Source: Flavobacterium cauense R2A-7 (GTDB lineage Bacteria > Bacteroidota > Bacteroidia > Flavobacteriales > Flavobacteriaceae). Taken from it: DNA of 64,000 bases. The notes beneath the pieces were generated by a model that saw nothing but the letters and a program-made list of their open reading frames with translations, ran no database searches and was not told the DNA's origin. Each line of letters opens with the position of its first letter. Within the stretch, counting starts at the first letter, position 1. Location of the stretch: NCBI RefSeq assembly GCF_000498475.1, contig NZ_AVBI01000001.1, forward strand, positions 62,001 to 126,000. Reading direction: 5' to 3'. A program made the translations under genes and the position numbers. This document shows positions 33,293 to 42,583 of the stretch, one piece after another.

Positions 33293-34545
33293 AAAACCAA
33301 AGTGTAATCAACAATATCGACTGGATTACCGTTATTATTTATACCATCCTGGTTATCATGGGATGGATGAATATTTATTCTGCTTCTTTACCGATTGAAG
33401 AAACTTCCTTTTTCGATTTGTCTCAGACTTATGGAAAACAAATGCTTTTCATCATTTTGGCAATTCCTTTGATTTTTGTAATCCTCTCCATGGATGCTAA
33501 AATATTTGAAAAATATTCCACTGTTTTTTACATTCTCGGCATCTTTTCACTTTTGGGATTGTTTGCATTTGGTAAAACCATCAAAGGGCAAACCAACTGG
33601 TATCAGTTCGGGGGTTTTGGTTTTCAGCCTTCTGAATTTGTTAAAACCGCAACGGCTTTGGTATTGGCGAAATTGGTAAGTGACACCCAAATCAATTTAA
33701 AAAAATTCAAACACCAACTTTTTGCGTTATCTGTTTTCTGCTTCCCTATTTTACTTATTATGATGCAACCCGATGCAGGAAGCGCCATGATTTTTCTCTC
33801 CCTGATTTTTGTACTCTATCGCGAAGGCTTACCCAGCTGGTATTTATGGACCGGATTTATAGGGATTGCACTTTTTATATTGGCATTAGTGGTAAAACCG
33901 ATATTTCTCATCGGATTTGTTTTGCTGGTTATGATTATTCATTTCATCCTAAACACCCGAATTACTAGAAATCCAATTATTTACGGAATTATATTTGTCT
34001 TAATTACCGGAATGGTTTTATCAGTGGATTATGTTTATGAAACCGTTCTGGAGCCACATCAGAAAGACCGAATCAATGTATTAATTGGTGAAGATGTAAA
34101 CATGCAGAAAGAAGGATACAATCTAAACCAATCGATGATCGCCATTGGTTCCGGAAGCTGGCTTGGAAAAGGTTATTTGGAAGGCACTCAAACCAAAGGA
34201 GGCTTTGTACCGGAGCAACACACCGACTATATTTTCACAACCGTTGGTGAAGAATGGGGTTTTGTGGGGGCATCGGTAGTTATTTTTCTGTTTGTATGTT
34301 TATTTCTGCGGATTATTTACCTCGCCGAACGACAAAAAACAAAATTCAGTAGGATTTACGGGTATTGTGTCGCCACTTATTTGTTCACCCACTTTTTTGT
34401 AAACATTTCAATGCTTATCAAACTATTCCCTACCATTGGGGTTCCGTTGCCTTTCTTTTCGTATGGAGGTTCCAGTTTGTGGGCCTTTACGATTATGCTT
34501 TATATTTTTATCAAGATGGATGCCAACAAAGTAAACGAATGGTAA
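33289..34545 (+). CDS. rodA: Peptidoglycan glycosyltransferase RodA
   Basis: 418 residues with ten membrane helices, SEDS family. It polymerises lipid II into glycan strands in complex with PBP2, encoded just upstream with an ATGA overlap. FGGFGFQPSEFVKTATALVLA (conserved loop), LLIMMQPDAGSAMIFLS and the catalytic-side Asp-containing periplasmic loop GFVPEQHTDYIFTTVGEEWGF are SEDS signatures; VPLPFFSYGGSSLW is the C-terminal hallmark. It ends one base before the convergent nuclease gene. Confidence 0.96.
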   Translation: MKNQSVINNIDWITVIIYTILVIMGWMNIYSASLPIEETSFFDLSQTYGKQMLFIILAIPLIFVILSMDAKIFEKYSTVFYILGIFSLLGLFAFGKTIKGQTNWYQFGGFGFQPSEFVKTATALVLAKLVSDTQINLKKFKHQLFALSVFCFPILLIMMQPDAGSAMIFLSLIFVLYREGLPSWYLWTGFIGIALFILALVVKPIFLIGFVLLVMIIHFILNTRITRNPIIYGIIFVLITGMVLSVDYVYETVLEPHQKDRINVLIGEDVNMQKEGYNLNQSMIAIGSGSWLGKGYLEGTQTKGGFVPEQHTDYIFTTVGEEWGFVGASVVIFLFVCLFLRIIYLAERQKTKFSRIYGYCVATYLFTHFFVNISMLIKLFPTIGVPLPFFSYGGSSLWAFTIMLYIFIKMDANKVNEW

Positions 34546-34546
34546 T

Positions 34547-35356
34547 TTAGAAACTCCATTCTTTATAATCACTTGTTTTTTCCAAACGATTTTCTGAGGC
34601 ATCCGGAAGCTTGGGAAAGAAATCAATGCCTGTCATTTTTTCGATAAGATCCACTTCCACTACAAATTCATATAAGGGTTTTTCCGAATCTTGGTGTGGC
34701 ACTAAAAAACCTATCATTTTTTTAGTGTCTTTGGTCATCAGTATTTTGTAAAAATAATTGGGTACCGCAACCTTTTCCTGACCAATCGTTTTTAAATTAT
34801 CACTTAAAACACCGCCGGTTACCACGTAAAGTCCATTGTATTTTTTTGCCCAATAGCGGGTTTTCTGCTCCAGACGATTCCAAATGCCATCATTAAAATC
34901 ATGACGCTGTGGTGAAATATTAGAAGTATAAAATGTTTCTTCAAAAGCTTTGTACGAACTTTTCCTGTCGCCGGCCGGACACAAATGTCCTTTGTCATAA
35001 CCCGATTTTTTATAGTTCCTCCAATCGGCGGAATGTGTTTTCACTTTCGGATCATCAATAAAAAAGGGACGGTTGAAATTACGATTGGAAAAATCCTGCT
35101 CCGTTAAAACATAGGCAACCCATTCTGATTGTTCAAATTCTTCCGAATACGAAAAAGCAAATCCTTCCCGCTGCACTACAACTCCGGTAGTAGAAGTTGG
35201 AAAAAAATCAAAAGAAGCCGTAACTGAAGGCGCTACAGTTTCGATTGAAGGCTGCAATACTTCATTTGGTGCAGTTTCATTTTCCTTGCAAGAAGGGAAA
35301 ATAATAAACAAACCCAACACAGCTTTAAAAATCAGTTTTCTCTTATTTATCTTCAT
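34547..35356 (-). CDS. Exported lipoprotein DNA/RNA non-specific endonuclease (NucA/NucB type)
   Basis: 269 residues from the ATG at 35356 (a TTG seven codons upstream is also open). The N-terminus is a lipoprotein signal with lipobox FPSC, so the enzyme is probably tethered to a membrane on the outside. The beta-beta-alpha-metal core shows GYDKGHLCPAGDRK, a DRGH-type active site with Lys in place of Arg, and SNISPQRHDFNDGIWNRLE with the metal-binding Asn. It is likely a nutrient- or DNA-scavenging nuclease. Convergent with rodA and alone in its transcription unit. Confidence 0.9.
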   Translation of the reverse strand: MKINKRKLIFKAVLGLFIIFPSCKENETAPNEVLQPSIETVAPSVTASFDFFPTSTTGVVVQREGFAFSYSEEFEQSEWVAYVLTEQDFSNRNFNRPFFIDDPKVKTHSADWRNYKKSGYDKGHLCPAGDRKSSYKAFEETFYTSNISPQRHDFNDGIWNRLEQKTRYWAKKYNGLYVVTGGVLSDNLKTIGQEKVAVPNYFYKILMTKDTKKMIGFLVPHQDSEKPLYEFVVEVDLIEKMTGIDFFPKLPDASENRLEKTSDYKEWSF

Positions 35357-35384
35357 CCTAACGTATATATGATTCAATATTTCT

Positions 35385-35392
35385 TAATTTTG
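35385..35392 (+). promoter_or_regulatory. -7 box of the coiled-coil protein gene
   Basis: TAATTTTG matches TAnnTTTG, 44 bases before the ATG at 35437 and in the divergent gap. No TTG partner at the right spacing. Confidence 0.4.
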
Positions 35393-35436
35393 TAAAGGTA
35401 TTAAATCAGAAATGAAGTATATTAAAATTTAGAACT

Positions 35437-35940
35437 ATGAGAAATAAAATCATCCTTGCCATAGCAATTTGCGGATTTCAGTTTGGATTCGCACAAGAAG
35501 TAGTAAATGAAACCACTCCAAAACCTATTGACAAGGTAGAAGCGGAAAAAAAAGCAGCCGATGAAAAAGCAAAAGCTCTTGAAGCGGAAAAAATCGAAAA
35601 AGAGCGCATTCAGATTTTGAAAGATGCTGAAAAGCAACGAAAAGAAATGGAGCGTGAAAACCAAAAAATGGAGAAAGAGCTGAAAAAAGCAGAAAGAGAA
35701 AAAGAAAAACTGGACAAAGCCAAACGCAACGTTGAAAAAGCAAAGGACAAATTGGAAGACAGCAAAAAAGATCTTTCCAACGCACAGGAAAAATTCGACA
35801 AACAGATGCGCAAAGGAAAGCTTGATGCAGAAAAAGAATTGAAAGCCAGGGAAAAACTTTTAAAACTGAGCAACAAACAAAAAGAACGTCAGTTGGATTT
35901 GGAAAAAGCACAAATGAAACTGGACAAATTATTGAAATAA
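35437..35940 (+). CDS. Exported coiled-coil protein of unknown function
   Basis: 167 residues: a signal peptide (1-19, ends GFAQ), a short linker, then an almost unbroken charged helix (about 35-167) rich in Lys, Glu and Ala with heptad spacing of Leu. It has no Cys and no catalytic motif. Coiled-coil periplasmic proteins of this kind are common in Flavobacteriaceae. Function is unknown; the composition suggests a structural or cell-wall-associated role. It has its own -7 box and a perfect 15-bp hairpin terminator, so it is a monocistronic gene. Confidence 0.75.
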   Translation: MRNKIILAIAICGFQFGFAQEVVNETTPKPIDKVEAEKKAADEKAKALEAEKIEKERIQILKDAEKQRKEMERENQKMEKELKKAEREKEKLDKAKRNVEKAKDKLEDSKKDLSNAQEKFDKQMRKGKLDAEKELKAREKLLKLSNKQKERQLDLEKAQMKLDKLLK

Positions 35941-35942
35941 CA

Positions 35943-35975
35943 AAAAAAGCCATTCAGAATCTGAATGGCTTTTTT
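35943..35975. terminator. Bidirectional terminator between the coiled-coil gene and prc
   Basis: A perfect 15-bp stem (35943-35957 with 35961-35975, AGCCATTCAG/CTGAATGGCT), a 3-base loop, with A and T runs on either side. It serves both convergent genes. Confidence 0.92.
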
Positions 35976-35992
35976 GTTATGGGGAAGGCTTC

Positions 35993-38164
35993 TTATTTCA
36001 CTTCCGCCAATTTATTTTTCTTGTCTTTAATATTAATGTTTCCTTTCATTACCGGAGTGGATTTCATATCGGAAAGGATGTTTAACGCTTCTTCCACATA
36101 CACGTCGCTGGCAAGACTTTCATGCCATCTTTCTCTCTTTTGAGCCAAAAGCGTATCTTTTTTGAAAATTTCCTGCTCATAAGGCAAAGAAGTGAATTTC
36201 AAATTGCTTTTATAATCAACCAACGCTTTGAATTTCTTAGCCGTTGCTTCCACCGCATTTTCTTCTTCTCTGAATTTTTTATAGTTCAGACTGTAGGTAT
36301 TTACATCCTTACGTTCGTTAATCCATTTTGCGTTTTCATCAATTAATTTAAATTGTTCGCTGTTGGCCATTCGCGCTTTACTTTTGGCAATAACGTCGTC
36401 AAAAGTTGCGTTTTTGGCAACCTTATAAGAGGCTTCATCAATTTTATCCCAAGGCATCGCGTTTTCCACATCACGTTCTCCCATTTCGATATACGAATAA
36501 CGATCCGGCATAACGATATCACTCAACACCCCTTCTCTTTGGGTAGAACCGCCGTTAATTCGGTAGAATTTCTGTGTAGTAGTCTTTAATGCGCCCAAAT
36601 CTCCGAAAGAACTGCTTCTTACAAACTGATTCAAATCGATTAAATTCTGAACCGTACCTTTACCATAAGTATGTTTACTTCCAATCACGATACCGCGTTT
36701 GTAATCCTGAATGGCTGCCGCAAAAATTTCGGATGCCGAAGCCGAGAAGTTGTTCACCATCACTACTAAAGGTCCATCCCATTGCACGCGGGAATCTTTG
36801 TCGTACAAAACGTCTTTCTTTTTACCGGCAGATTTTACCTGAACAACCGGTCCGTCTTCGATAAACAAACCAACCATATCCACTACGGTTTGAAGCGATC
36901 CGCCGCCGTTGTCACGCAAATCCATTACGATACCTTCAACGCCTTGTGCTTTCAGCCTTTCGATTTCCTGCGCCACATCTTTAAAAGCATCGCGTTTGTC
37001 TTTATTTTCGAAATCGATATAGAATTTCGGAAGATAAATGATTCCGAATGTTTTACCGCCTTCTTTCACGACACTTGATTTCGCGTACGTTTCTTCCAGC
37101 TCTACCACTTCACGAATGATTGAAATCACTTTAATGGTACCGTCTACTTTTTTAACCGTCAAACGTACCTCAGTTCCTTTTTTACCTTTAATCTTTTTAA
37201 CAACGTCATCCAAACGCATTCCAACCACATCAACAGGTTCTTCACTGCCTTGAGCAACCTTCATGATTAAATCGCCTTGCTCCAGTTGTTTGCCTCTCCA
37301 AGCAGGTCCGCCGGGAATCAGTTCTGAAATTTCAGTGATGTCGTTTTTCTTTTGCAAACGCGCACCGATACCTTCCAAAGTTCCGCTCATACTGATGTCA
37401 AACTTGTCTTTTTCTTCCGGAGCGAAATAAAAGGTATGTGGATCAAAACGTTCCACGATTGAATTCAGATAAATGGAAAACCAGTCATTTCTATCCAATT
37501 CGCCAACGAAATCGAAATAATCGTTCAATGATTTCAGAGTCGTTTCACGGGAATCTTCTTCTAGTTCCGCAAAGGTTTTCTCTTTATAATTCGCGTCTTT
37601 TTTCTTTTTATCCTCTTCCAGCTTCAGTTTGTCTGTTATGGAAGACAAAACCGATAATTTCAACTGTTTCTCCCAACGCGTTTTCAACTCCGCTTTATTT
37701 TTAGAGAACGGCATTTTATCATAATCTGTATTGATATTATCTTCCTTATTGAAATCCAGAGGTTTGTCTAAAATTTCTTTGTAAATTTTTCTGGATTCGG
37801 CCATGCGCTCTAGCAAACGGGAATAGGTTAAATCAAAGAATTTAAGATCTTTGCTTTTAATCATATCGTCAATCTGAGTTTCGTATTTCTTAAACTCATC
37901 AATATCCGATTGCACGAAGAATCGTCTGGAAGGATCTATACCATTAATATATTCCTTATACACACTTTTTGAAAACGCATCATCCATTACTATAGGATCG
38001 TAATGCCCTTTTTCCAAAACAAAAGTCAGCAGCTCTAATAAAAGTCGGTCTTTTTCGGGGTCTTCTTTTTTGTTAGGCACAAAACTCCACAGTATTGCTG
38101 ATAAAGCAGTTATCAACAACACAATCTTATAATTTCTCTTCATAAATTGCCAAAAAGTATTCAT
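35993..38164 (-). CDS. prc: Tail-specific carboxy-terminal processing protease (Prc, S41)
   Basis: 723 residues with an N-terminal membrane anchor (about 11-30) facing the periplasm. N-terminal Prc helical domain, PDZ domain (about 250-335, with GIGARLQKKNDITEISELIPG), S41 protease domain and the C-terminal DUF3340 region. The catalytic dyad is Ser in NNFSASASEIFAAA and Lys in HTYGKGTVQNL. It degrades proteins from their C-termini and in E. coli controls murein hydrolases. Convergent with the coiled-coil gene and divergent from surE. Confidence 0.95.
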   Translation of the reverse strand: MNTFWQFMKRNYKIVLLITALSAILWSFVPNKKEDPEKDRLLLELLTFVLEKGHYDPIVMDDAFSKSVYKEYINGIDPSRRFFVQSDIDEFKKYETQIDDMIKSKDLKFFDLTYSRLLERMAESRKIYKEILDKPLDFNKEDNINTDYDKMPFSKNKAELKTRWEKQLKLSVLSSITDKLKLEEDKKKKDANYKEKTFAELEEDSRETTLKSLNDYFDFVGELDRNDWFSIYLNSIVERFDPHTFYFAPEEKDKFDISMSGTLEGIGARLQKKNDITEISELIPGGPAWRGKQLEQGDLIMKVAQGSEEPVDVVGMRLDDVVKKIKGKKGTEVRLTVKKVDGTIKVISIIREVVELEETYAKSSVVKEGGKTFGIIYLPKFYIDFENKDKRDAFKDVAQEIERLKAQGVEGIVMDLRDNGGGSLQTVVDMVGLFIEDGPVVQVKSAGKKKDVLYDKDSRVQWDGPLVVMVNNFSASASEIFAAAIQDYKRGIVIGSKHTYGKGTVQNLIDLNQFVRSSSFGDLGALKTTTQKFYRINGGSTQREGVLSDIVMPDRYSYIEMGERDVENAMPWDKIDEASYKVAKNATFDDVIAKSKARMANSEQFKLIDENAKWINERKDVNTYSLNYKKFREEENAVEATAKKFKALVDYKSNLKFTSLPYEQEIFKKDTLLAQKRERWHESLASDVYVEEALNILSDMKSTPVMKGNINIKDKKNKLAEVK

Positions 38165-38328
38165 TACTATTTTTCACTAAATTACATAAAAAACAAAGCG
38201 TCTTTCTTAATGTTCCAATAATTTTTTGTTAAAGATTCTTTTATGTTGTTAAAACCTTAAATCAAATATTGTACCAACATAAATTTAGAAAATGCTTACT
38301 TTAGCGAATGTAAAAAAATATTGCCACA

Positions 38329-39093
38329 ATGAAACAAAAACCTTTGATATTAGTGACCAACGACGACAGTATCGTCGCGCCGGGAATCCGTGCTTTAATT
38401 GAAGTAATGAAAGAAATCGGTGAGGTTATTGTAGTCGCACCCGACAGTCCGCAATCCGCCATGGGACATGCTATTACCATCAATAATACACTACATATCG
38501 AAAAGGTTACAATCGATCCAAGCCTGGAAAACGAATACAGCTGTTCCGGAACGCCGGTGGATTGTGTTAAAATTGCCGTGCATGAAATCCTGAAACGAAA
38601 ACCCGATTTGTGTGTTTCCGGCATCAATCACGGATCAAATTCATCCATTAACGTAATTTATTCGGGAACGATGTCGGCCGCCGTGGAAGCCGGTATTGAA
38701 GGTATTCCGGCCATTGGATTTTCCTTATTGGATTTTAGTTGGAATGCCGATTTTGAACCCGTTAAACCGTATGTAAAGAAAATCGTCATGGAAGTTCTGG
38801 AAAAAGGACTACCGGATGGCGTTATTTTAAACGTGAATCTTCCGAAAACAGAAATTAAAGGTATCAAAGTCTGTCGTCAGGCGAAAGCCGTTTGGGAAGA
38901 ACGATTTGACAAGCGAACCAACCCGCAAGGCAAAGAATATTATTGGCTTACCGGAGAATTTGTAAATCTCGACAAAGGAGAAGACACGGATGAATGGGCT
39001 TTAAAACACGATTATATTTCCATTGTTCCGGTACAATTTGACCTGACCGCGCATCATGCCATTCAGCAGTTGAATACTTGGGAGTTGCAATAA
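38329..39093 (+). CDS. surE: 5'/3'-nucleotidase SurE
   Basis: 254 residues. A metal-dependent phosphatase acting on nucleoside 5'- and 3'-monophosphates and exopolyphosphate. The metal site TNDDS (Asp12, Asp13) and SPQSAMGHAIT, CSGTPVDCVK and SGINHGSNSSINVIYSGTM segments are intact. The C-terminal strand HDYISIVPVQFDLTAHHAI fits the family. It is first of a run with a small membrane protein and lpxB (gaps 28 and 2 bases). A TTG-N25-TACTTTAG upstream is too irregular to call a promoter. Confidence 0.95.
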   Translation: MKQKPLILVTNDDSIVAPGIRALIEVMKEIGEVIVVAPDSPQSAMGHAITINNTLHIEKVTIDPSLENEYSCSGTPVDCVKIAVHEILKRKPDLCVSGINHGSNSSINVIYSGTMSAAVEAGIEGIPAIGFSLLDFSWNADFEPVKPYVKKIVMEVLEKGLPDGVILNVNLPKTEIKGIKVCRQAKAVWEERFDKRTNPQGKEYYWLTGEFVNLDKGEDTDEWALKHDYISIVPVQFDLTAHHAIQQLNTWELQ

Positions 39094-39121
39094 TTACGAA
39101 TCAGAAATAAGAACAACCGTT

Positions 39122-39394
39122 ATGAATAAAAAAGACCTCTTTATAGGAGTACTGATAGGATTGCTCACCGCTTCCTTAGGCTGTATTTTATTTTTATACC
39201 TTTTCACCGAAGCCCGTTCGCTATCCGACTTGCAAATGGTTCGTGCACAGGGTCTAATGGGGAAACTCATTACGCTCGGCGCCATTTTTAACCTGATTGC
39301 TTTCTTCATTTTATTGAAATTTGAAAAAGAACTCATGGCAAAAGGCATTATTTTGGCCACCATTATTTTGGCAATACTAACGGTAATTCTGTAA
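39122..39394 (+). CDS. Small hypothetical membrane protein between surE and lpxB
   Basis: 90 residues, three hydrophobic segments (about 5-27, 44-62, 70-90) with a short cytoplasmic-type basic start (MNKKDLF) and a polar connector around 28-42 (TEARSLSDLQMVRAQG). It has no known motif. The gap to lpxB is two bases, so it is translated with it and may help in LPS or membrane biogenesis; that is inference from position only. I recall a similar small gene beside lpxB in other flavobacteria. Confidence 0.7.
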   Translation: MNKKDLFIGVLIGLLTASLGCILFLYLFTEARSLSDLQMVRAQGLMGKLITLGAIFNLIAFFILLKFEKELMAKGIILATIILAILTVIL

Positions 39395-39396
39395 CC

Positions 39397-40509
39397 ATGA
39401 AATACTATATTATAGCTGGAGAAGCTTCCGGCGATTTGCACGGTGCCAATCTGATGAAAAACATCTTCAAACACGATCCTCAGGCCGACATCCGTTTTTG
39501 GGGCGGTGATTTGATGCAGCAAACCGGCGGTACTTTAGTAAAACATTACCGCGATTTAGCGTTTATGGGATTTGCCGAAGTAGTGATGAATCTGAAAACC
39601 ATTCTCAACAACATCAAAATCTGTAAAGCTGACATTCTGGCTTTTCAACCCGATGTCATCATTTATATCGATTACCCCGGATTCAATATGCGCATTGCCG
39701 AATGGGCCAAAAAGTTGGGCATCAAAAACCATTATTACATTTCACCGCAAATTTGGGCCTGGAAAGAAAGCCGCATCAAAGCCATCAAACGCGATGTCGA
39801 TAAAATGTACGTGATCTTACCTTTTGAAAAGGATTTTTATGAAACAAAACATCATTTTCCGGTAACTTTTGTAGGACATCCGCTGATTGACGCTATTCAT
39901 AACCGCACCAAAACCAATCCGGAAGTTTTCAAAAAAGAAAACGGTTTAGATGAAAGACCAATTATTGCATTGCTTCCGGGAAGCCGTAAACAAGAAATTG
40001 CCAAAATGCTCTCGCAGATGCTTTCCGTGATAAAAGATTTTCCGGAGTATCAGTTTGTAATTGCGGGTGCTCCGAGTCAGGATTATTCCTTTTACCAGCA
40101 GTTTTTAACCAACGATCAGGTGCATTTTATTTCAAACAAAACCTATGATTTGCTAAGTGTTGCTCATGCTGCATTGGTAACATCCGGTACCGCAACACTC
40201 GAAACTGCGCTATTCAAAGTTCCGGAAGTGGTTTTATACAAAGGAAACTGGATTTCCTATCAGATTGCCAAAAGGATCATCACCTTAAAATACATTTCGC
40301 TGGTTAATTTGATTATGGACCAAGAAGTGGTAACCGAGTTGATACAGGACGACTGCAATCCGAAAAGAATTAAAGCCGAATTACAGAAGCTGTTACAAAC
40401 GGAAAGTCGCACCAAACTTCTGAAAAATTACGATTTATTGGAAGAAAAACTGGGTGGTGAAGGCGCAAGTGAAAAAACAGCACAGCTGATTATTACTGCT
40501 TTAAAATAA
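39397..40509 (+). CDS. lpxB: Lipid-A-disaccharide synthase
   Basis: 370 residues, the normal size. A GT19 glycosyltransferase joining UDP-diacyl-glucosamine and lipid X to the tetra-acyl disaccharide 1-phosphate of lipid A. YYIIAGEASGDLHGA is the LpxB N-terminal signature; IDYPGFNMRIAEWAKK, YYISPQIWAWKESRI and LLPGSRKQEIAKM are conserved blocks; SGTATLETALFKVPEVV is the UDP-binding end. It works peripherally at the inner membrane. Confidence 0.96.
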   Translation: MKYYIIAGEASGDLHGANLMKNIFKHDPQADIRFWGGDLMQQTGGTLVKHYRDLAFMGFAEVVMNLKTILNNIKICKADILAFQPDVIIYIDYPGFNMRIAEWAKKLGIKNHYYISPQIWAWKESRIKAIKRDVDKMYVILPFEKDFYETKHHFPVTFVGHPLIDAIHNRTKTNPEVFKKENGLDERPIIALLPGSRKQEIAKMLSQMLSVIKDFPEYQFVIAGAPSQDYSFYQQFLTNDQVHFISNKTYDLLSVAHAALVTSGTATLETALFKVPEVVLYKGNWISYQIAKRIITLKYISLVNLIMDQEVVTELIQDDCNPKRIKAELQKLLQTESRTKLLKNYDLLEEKLGGEGASEKTAQLIITALK

Positions 40510-40561
40510 ATTATGTAAGATTTTTCTTTTTTATATTGCTTTTTTGCGTACATTCGACCGC

Positions 40562-42583
40562 ATGAAAGTAATGAAATTTCCTATAATACCAATAGCCCTG
40601 TTTTTCGTATTGGGCATCGTTTCCCATTTTTATTGGAAACCTCCCTTAATGTGGCTTGTGGTTACGACAAGCGTAGCGCTTTTAATTTTCGGATTCCTTT
40701 TTTGGACATCGAAAAAACACTTCATCCAAAAAAATCATTTTGGAATCGGCACCTATTTCGTGTCGTTTTCAATTGGAATACTGACACATGCGCTGCATTT
40801 CGAACCCGGATTCAAGAATCATTACAGTCATTTTCTCACCGAAAACAATACGCTGCAAGGCACTATCGCAGAGCGATTGAAACCCAATGCCTTTTCCGAA
40901 AAATACTATTTCAGGATTTCTAAAATAGACAAAAAAGCAGTTTTTGGGAAAATCCTCTTAATGGTTCCTAAAAAAGAACTCCCAAAACAATTTCATGCTG
41001 GAGAAAAAATCACCATTTTAACAGCATTACAACCCATTACGAAATCCTCCAATCCCTATCAGTTTGATTATGCCGCTTATCTGGAAAGACAACAGGTCTA
41101 TCATCAGCTCAATTTAAAATCGGGGAATCACATTAAAAACGGAATCGTTCACAACTTTGATTATTATGTTGAACGGTACAGAAGTACGCTTCTCAACAGT
41201 TTCAGCATACATCATTTTTCGTCGGGAACAGAAAATATTATACGGGCCTTATTGCTTGGACAACGGCAGGATATGGATATCGAAACGTCTGAAAACTATA
41301 CCAATGCCGGTGTGATTCATATTTTAGCGATTTCCGGATTACACATCGCCATTTTATACGCCATGTTATTGTTTTTGCTCAAGCCACTACAGCGTTTTCG
41401 AAATGGGAAACTGCTACAATTCGTAAGCATTTTAGCATTTTTATGGTTGTTTGCAATTCTCTCAGGTTTATCAGCTTCCGTGGTGCGTTCCGTAGTGATG
41501 TTTAGTTTTGTGAGTTTGGGATTGTACCTGAACAAATCGGGTAATATTTACAACATTCTGACAGTTTCAATGTTAGTGATGTTGCTTTTCCAACCGGATT
41601 TTCTTTTCGATGTTGGGTTTCAGCTGAGCTATATTGCCGTATTTGCCATTGTGTGGTTGCAGCCGTTCTACAAATCAGTAAAACCATCCCGATACAAAAT
41701 CGTGAATTATTTTGTCGATGTGCTCGTGATTTCCTTTGTGGCGCAACTTGGTGTTTTGCCTTTGAGTTTGTATTATTTCAATCAGTTGCCGCTCTTGTTT
41801 TTTATGGCAAATTTGGTGGTTATTCCGCTTTCTAGTTTTGCTCTGATCTTGGGAATCATTGTACTTGTTTTCAATTTCATTGCGCCAGCATTGGCTATTG
41901 TATTGGGGAAACTGCTTTCTGTATTCATAGAAATCATGAATCAATACATTGCCTGGATTGCTTCTTTCAAAGAATATGTAATCAAAGACATTCCGTTTTC
42001 TTTTTCACTGCTGCTTGTCTCCTACCTTGCTTTAATAGGATTTATTCTTTGGCTGTACAAAAAACGATTTTCAAGATTGATTTTCTTTTTACTTACGGCA
42101 ATTGCTTTGCAACTTTCCTTACTAAGCACTTTCAGTGAAACCAAAAAAGAAAATCAATTTGTGATTTTCAACAATAAAAAAAGCACGTTGATTACCGAAA
42201 AAAACAACCAAACGATTTTAGTATACACCAACGACAGTCTGCCGCTACAAAACAAAAATCTCATCGCCTACAACCGCGGCAAATTCAATCGACAAATTGA
42301 AATACGTCCGTTGCAGAATGTTCTGGTGTACAATGATAAGAAAATATTGATTGTGGACAGTATCGGCGTTTTTACCACGAAACAAAAACCGGATATTGTA
42401 CTGCTCACCCAATCCCCAAAAATCAATCTGATTCGGTTAATCAATAACGTGCATCCGAAAGCAGTCATAGCAGACGCTACAAATTACAAAAGTTATGTAA
42501 AACGATGGAAGGCAACTTGTGAAAAAGAAAAAATCCCTTTCCATGCCACAGCCGAAAAGGGATTCTATACGATTGAAAATTAA
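40562..42583 (+). CDS. comEC: ComEC/Rec2-family DNA uptake channel, degenerate C-terminal domain
   Basis: 673 residues from the ATG at 40562 (an in-frame TTG six codons upstream is less likely). Two N-terminal membrane helices, an OB-like DUF4131 domain (about 60-180), then the Competence domain with about nine helices and the signature HILAISGLHIAILYAMLLFL. It should carry one strand of imported DNA across the inner membrane. The C-terminal region (about 530-673) resembles the beta-lactamase-like nuclease domain in position, but the HxHxDH metal motif is missing. Channel function is likely; nuclease activity from this protein is not. The stop codon shares TTAA with the convergent thioredoxin gene. 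Confidence 0.9.
   Translation: MKVMKFPIIPIALFFVLGIVSHFYWKPPLMWLVVTTSVALLIFGFLFWTSKKHFIQKNHFGIGTYFVSFSIGILTHALHFEPGFKNHYSHFLTENNTLQGTIAERLKPNAFSEKYYFRISKIDKKAVFGKILLMVPKKELPKQFHAGEKITILTALQPITKSSNPYQFDYAAYLERQQVYHQLNLKSGNHIKNGIVHNFDYYVERYRSTLLNSFSIHHFSSGTENIIRALLLGQRQDMDIETSENYTNAGVIHILAISGLHIAILYAMLLFLLKPLQRFRNGKLLQFVSILAFLWLFAILSGLSASVVRSVVMFSFVSLGLYLNKSGNIYNILTVSMLVMLLFQPDFLFDVGFQLSYIAVFAIVWLQPFYKSVKPSRYKIVNYFVDVLVISFVAQLGVLPLSLYYFNQLPLLFFMANLVVIPLSSFALILGIIVLVFNFIAPALAIVLGKLLSVFIEIMNQYIAWIASFKEYVIKDIPFSFSLLLVSYLALIGFILWLYKKRFSRLIFFLLTAIALQLSLLSTFSETKKENQFVIFNNKKSTLITEKNNQTILVYTNDSLPLQNKNLIAYNRGKFNRQIEIRPLQNVLVYNDKKILIVDSIGVFTTKQKPDIVLLTQSPKINLIRLINNVHPKAVIADATNYKSYVKRWKATCEKEKIPFHATAEKGFYTIEN

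Noticed and set aside
35525-35953. Minus-strand frames opposite the coiled-coil gene
   Set aside because: Ser/Phe/Leu-rich shadows produced by Lys/Glu codons on the other strand.
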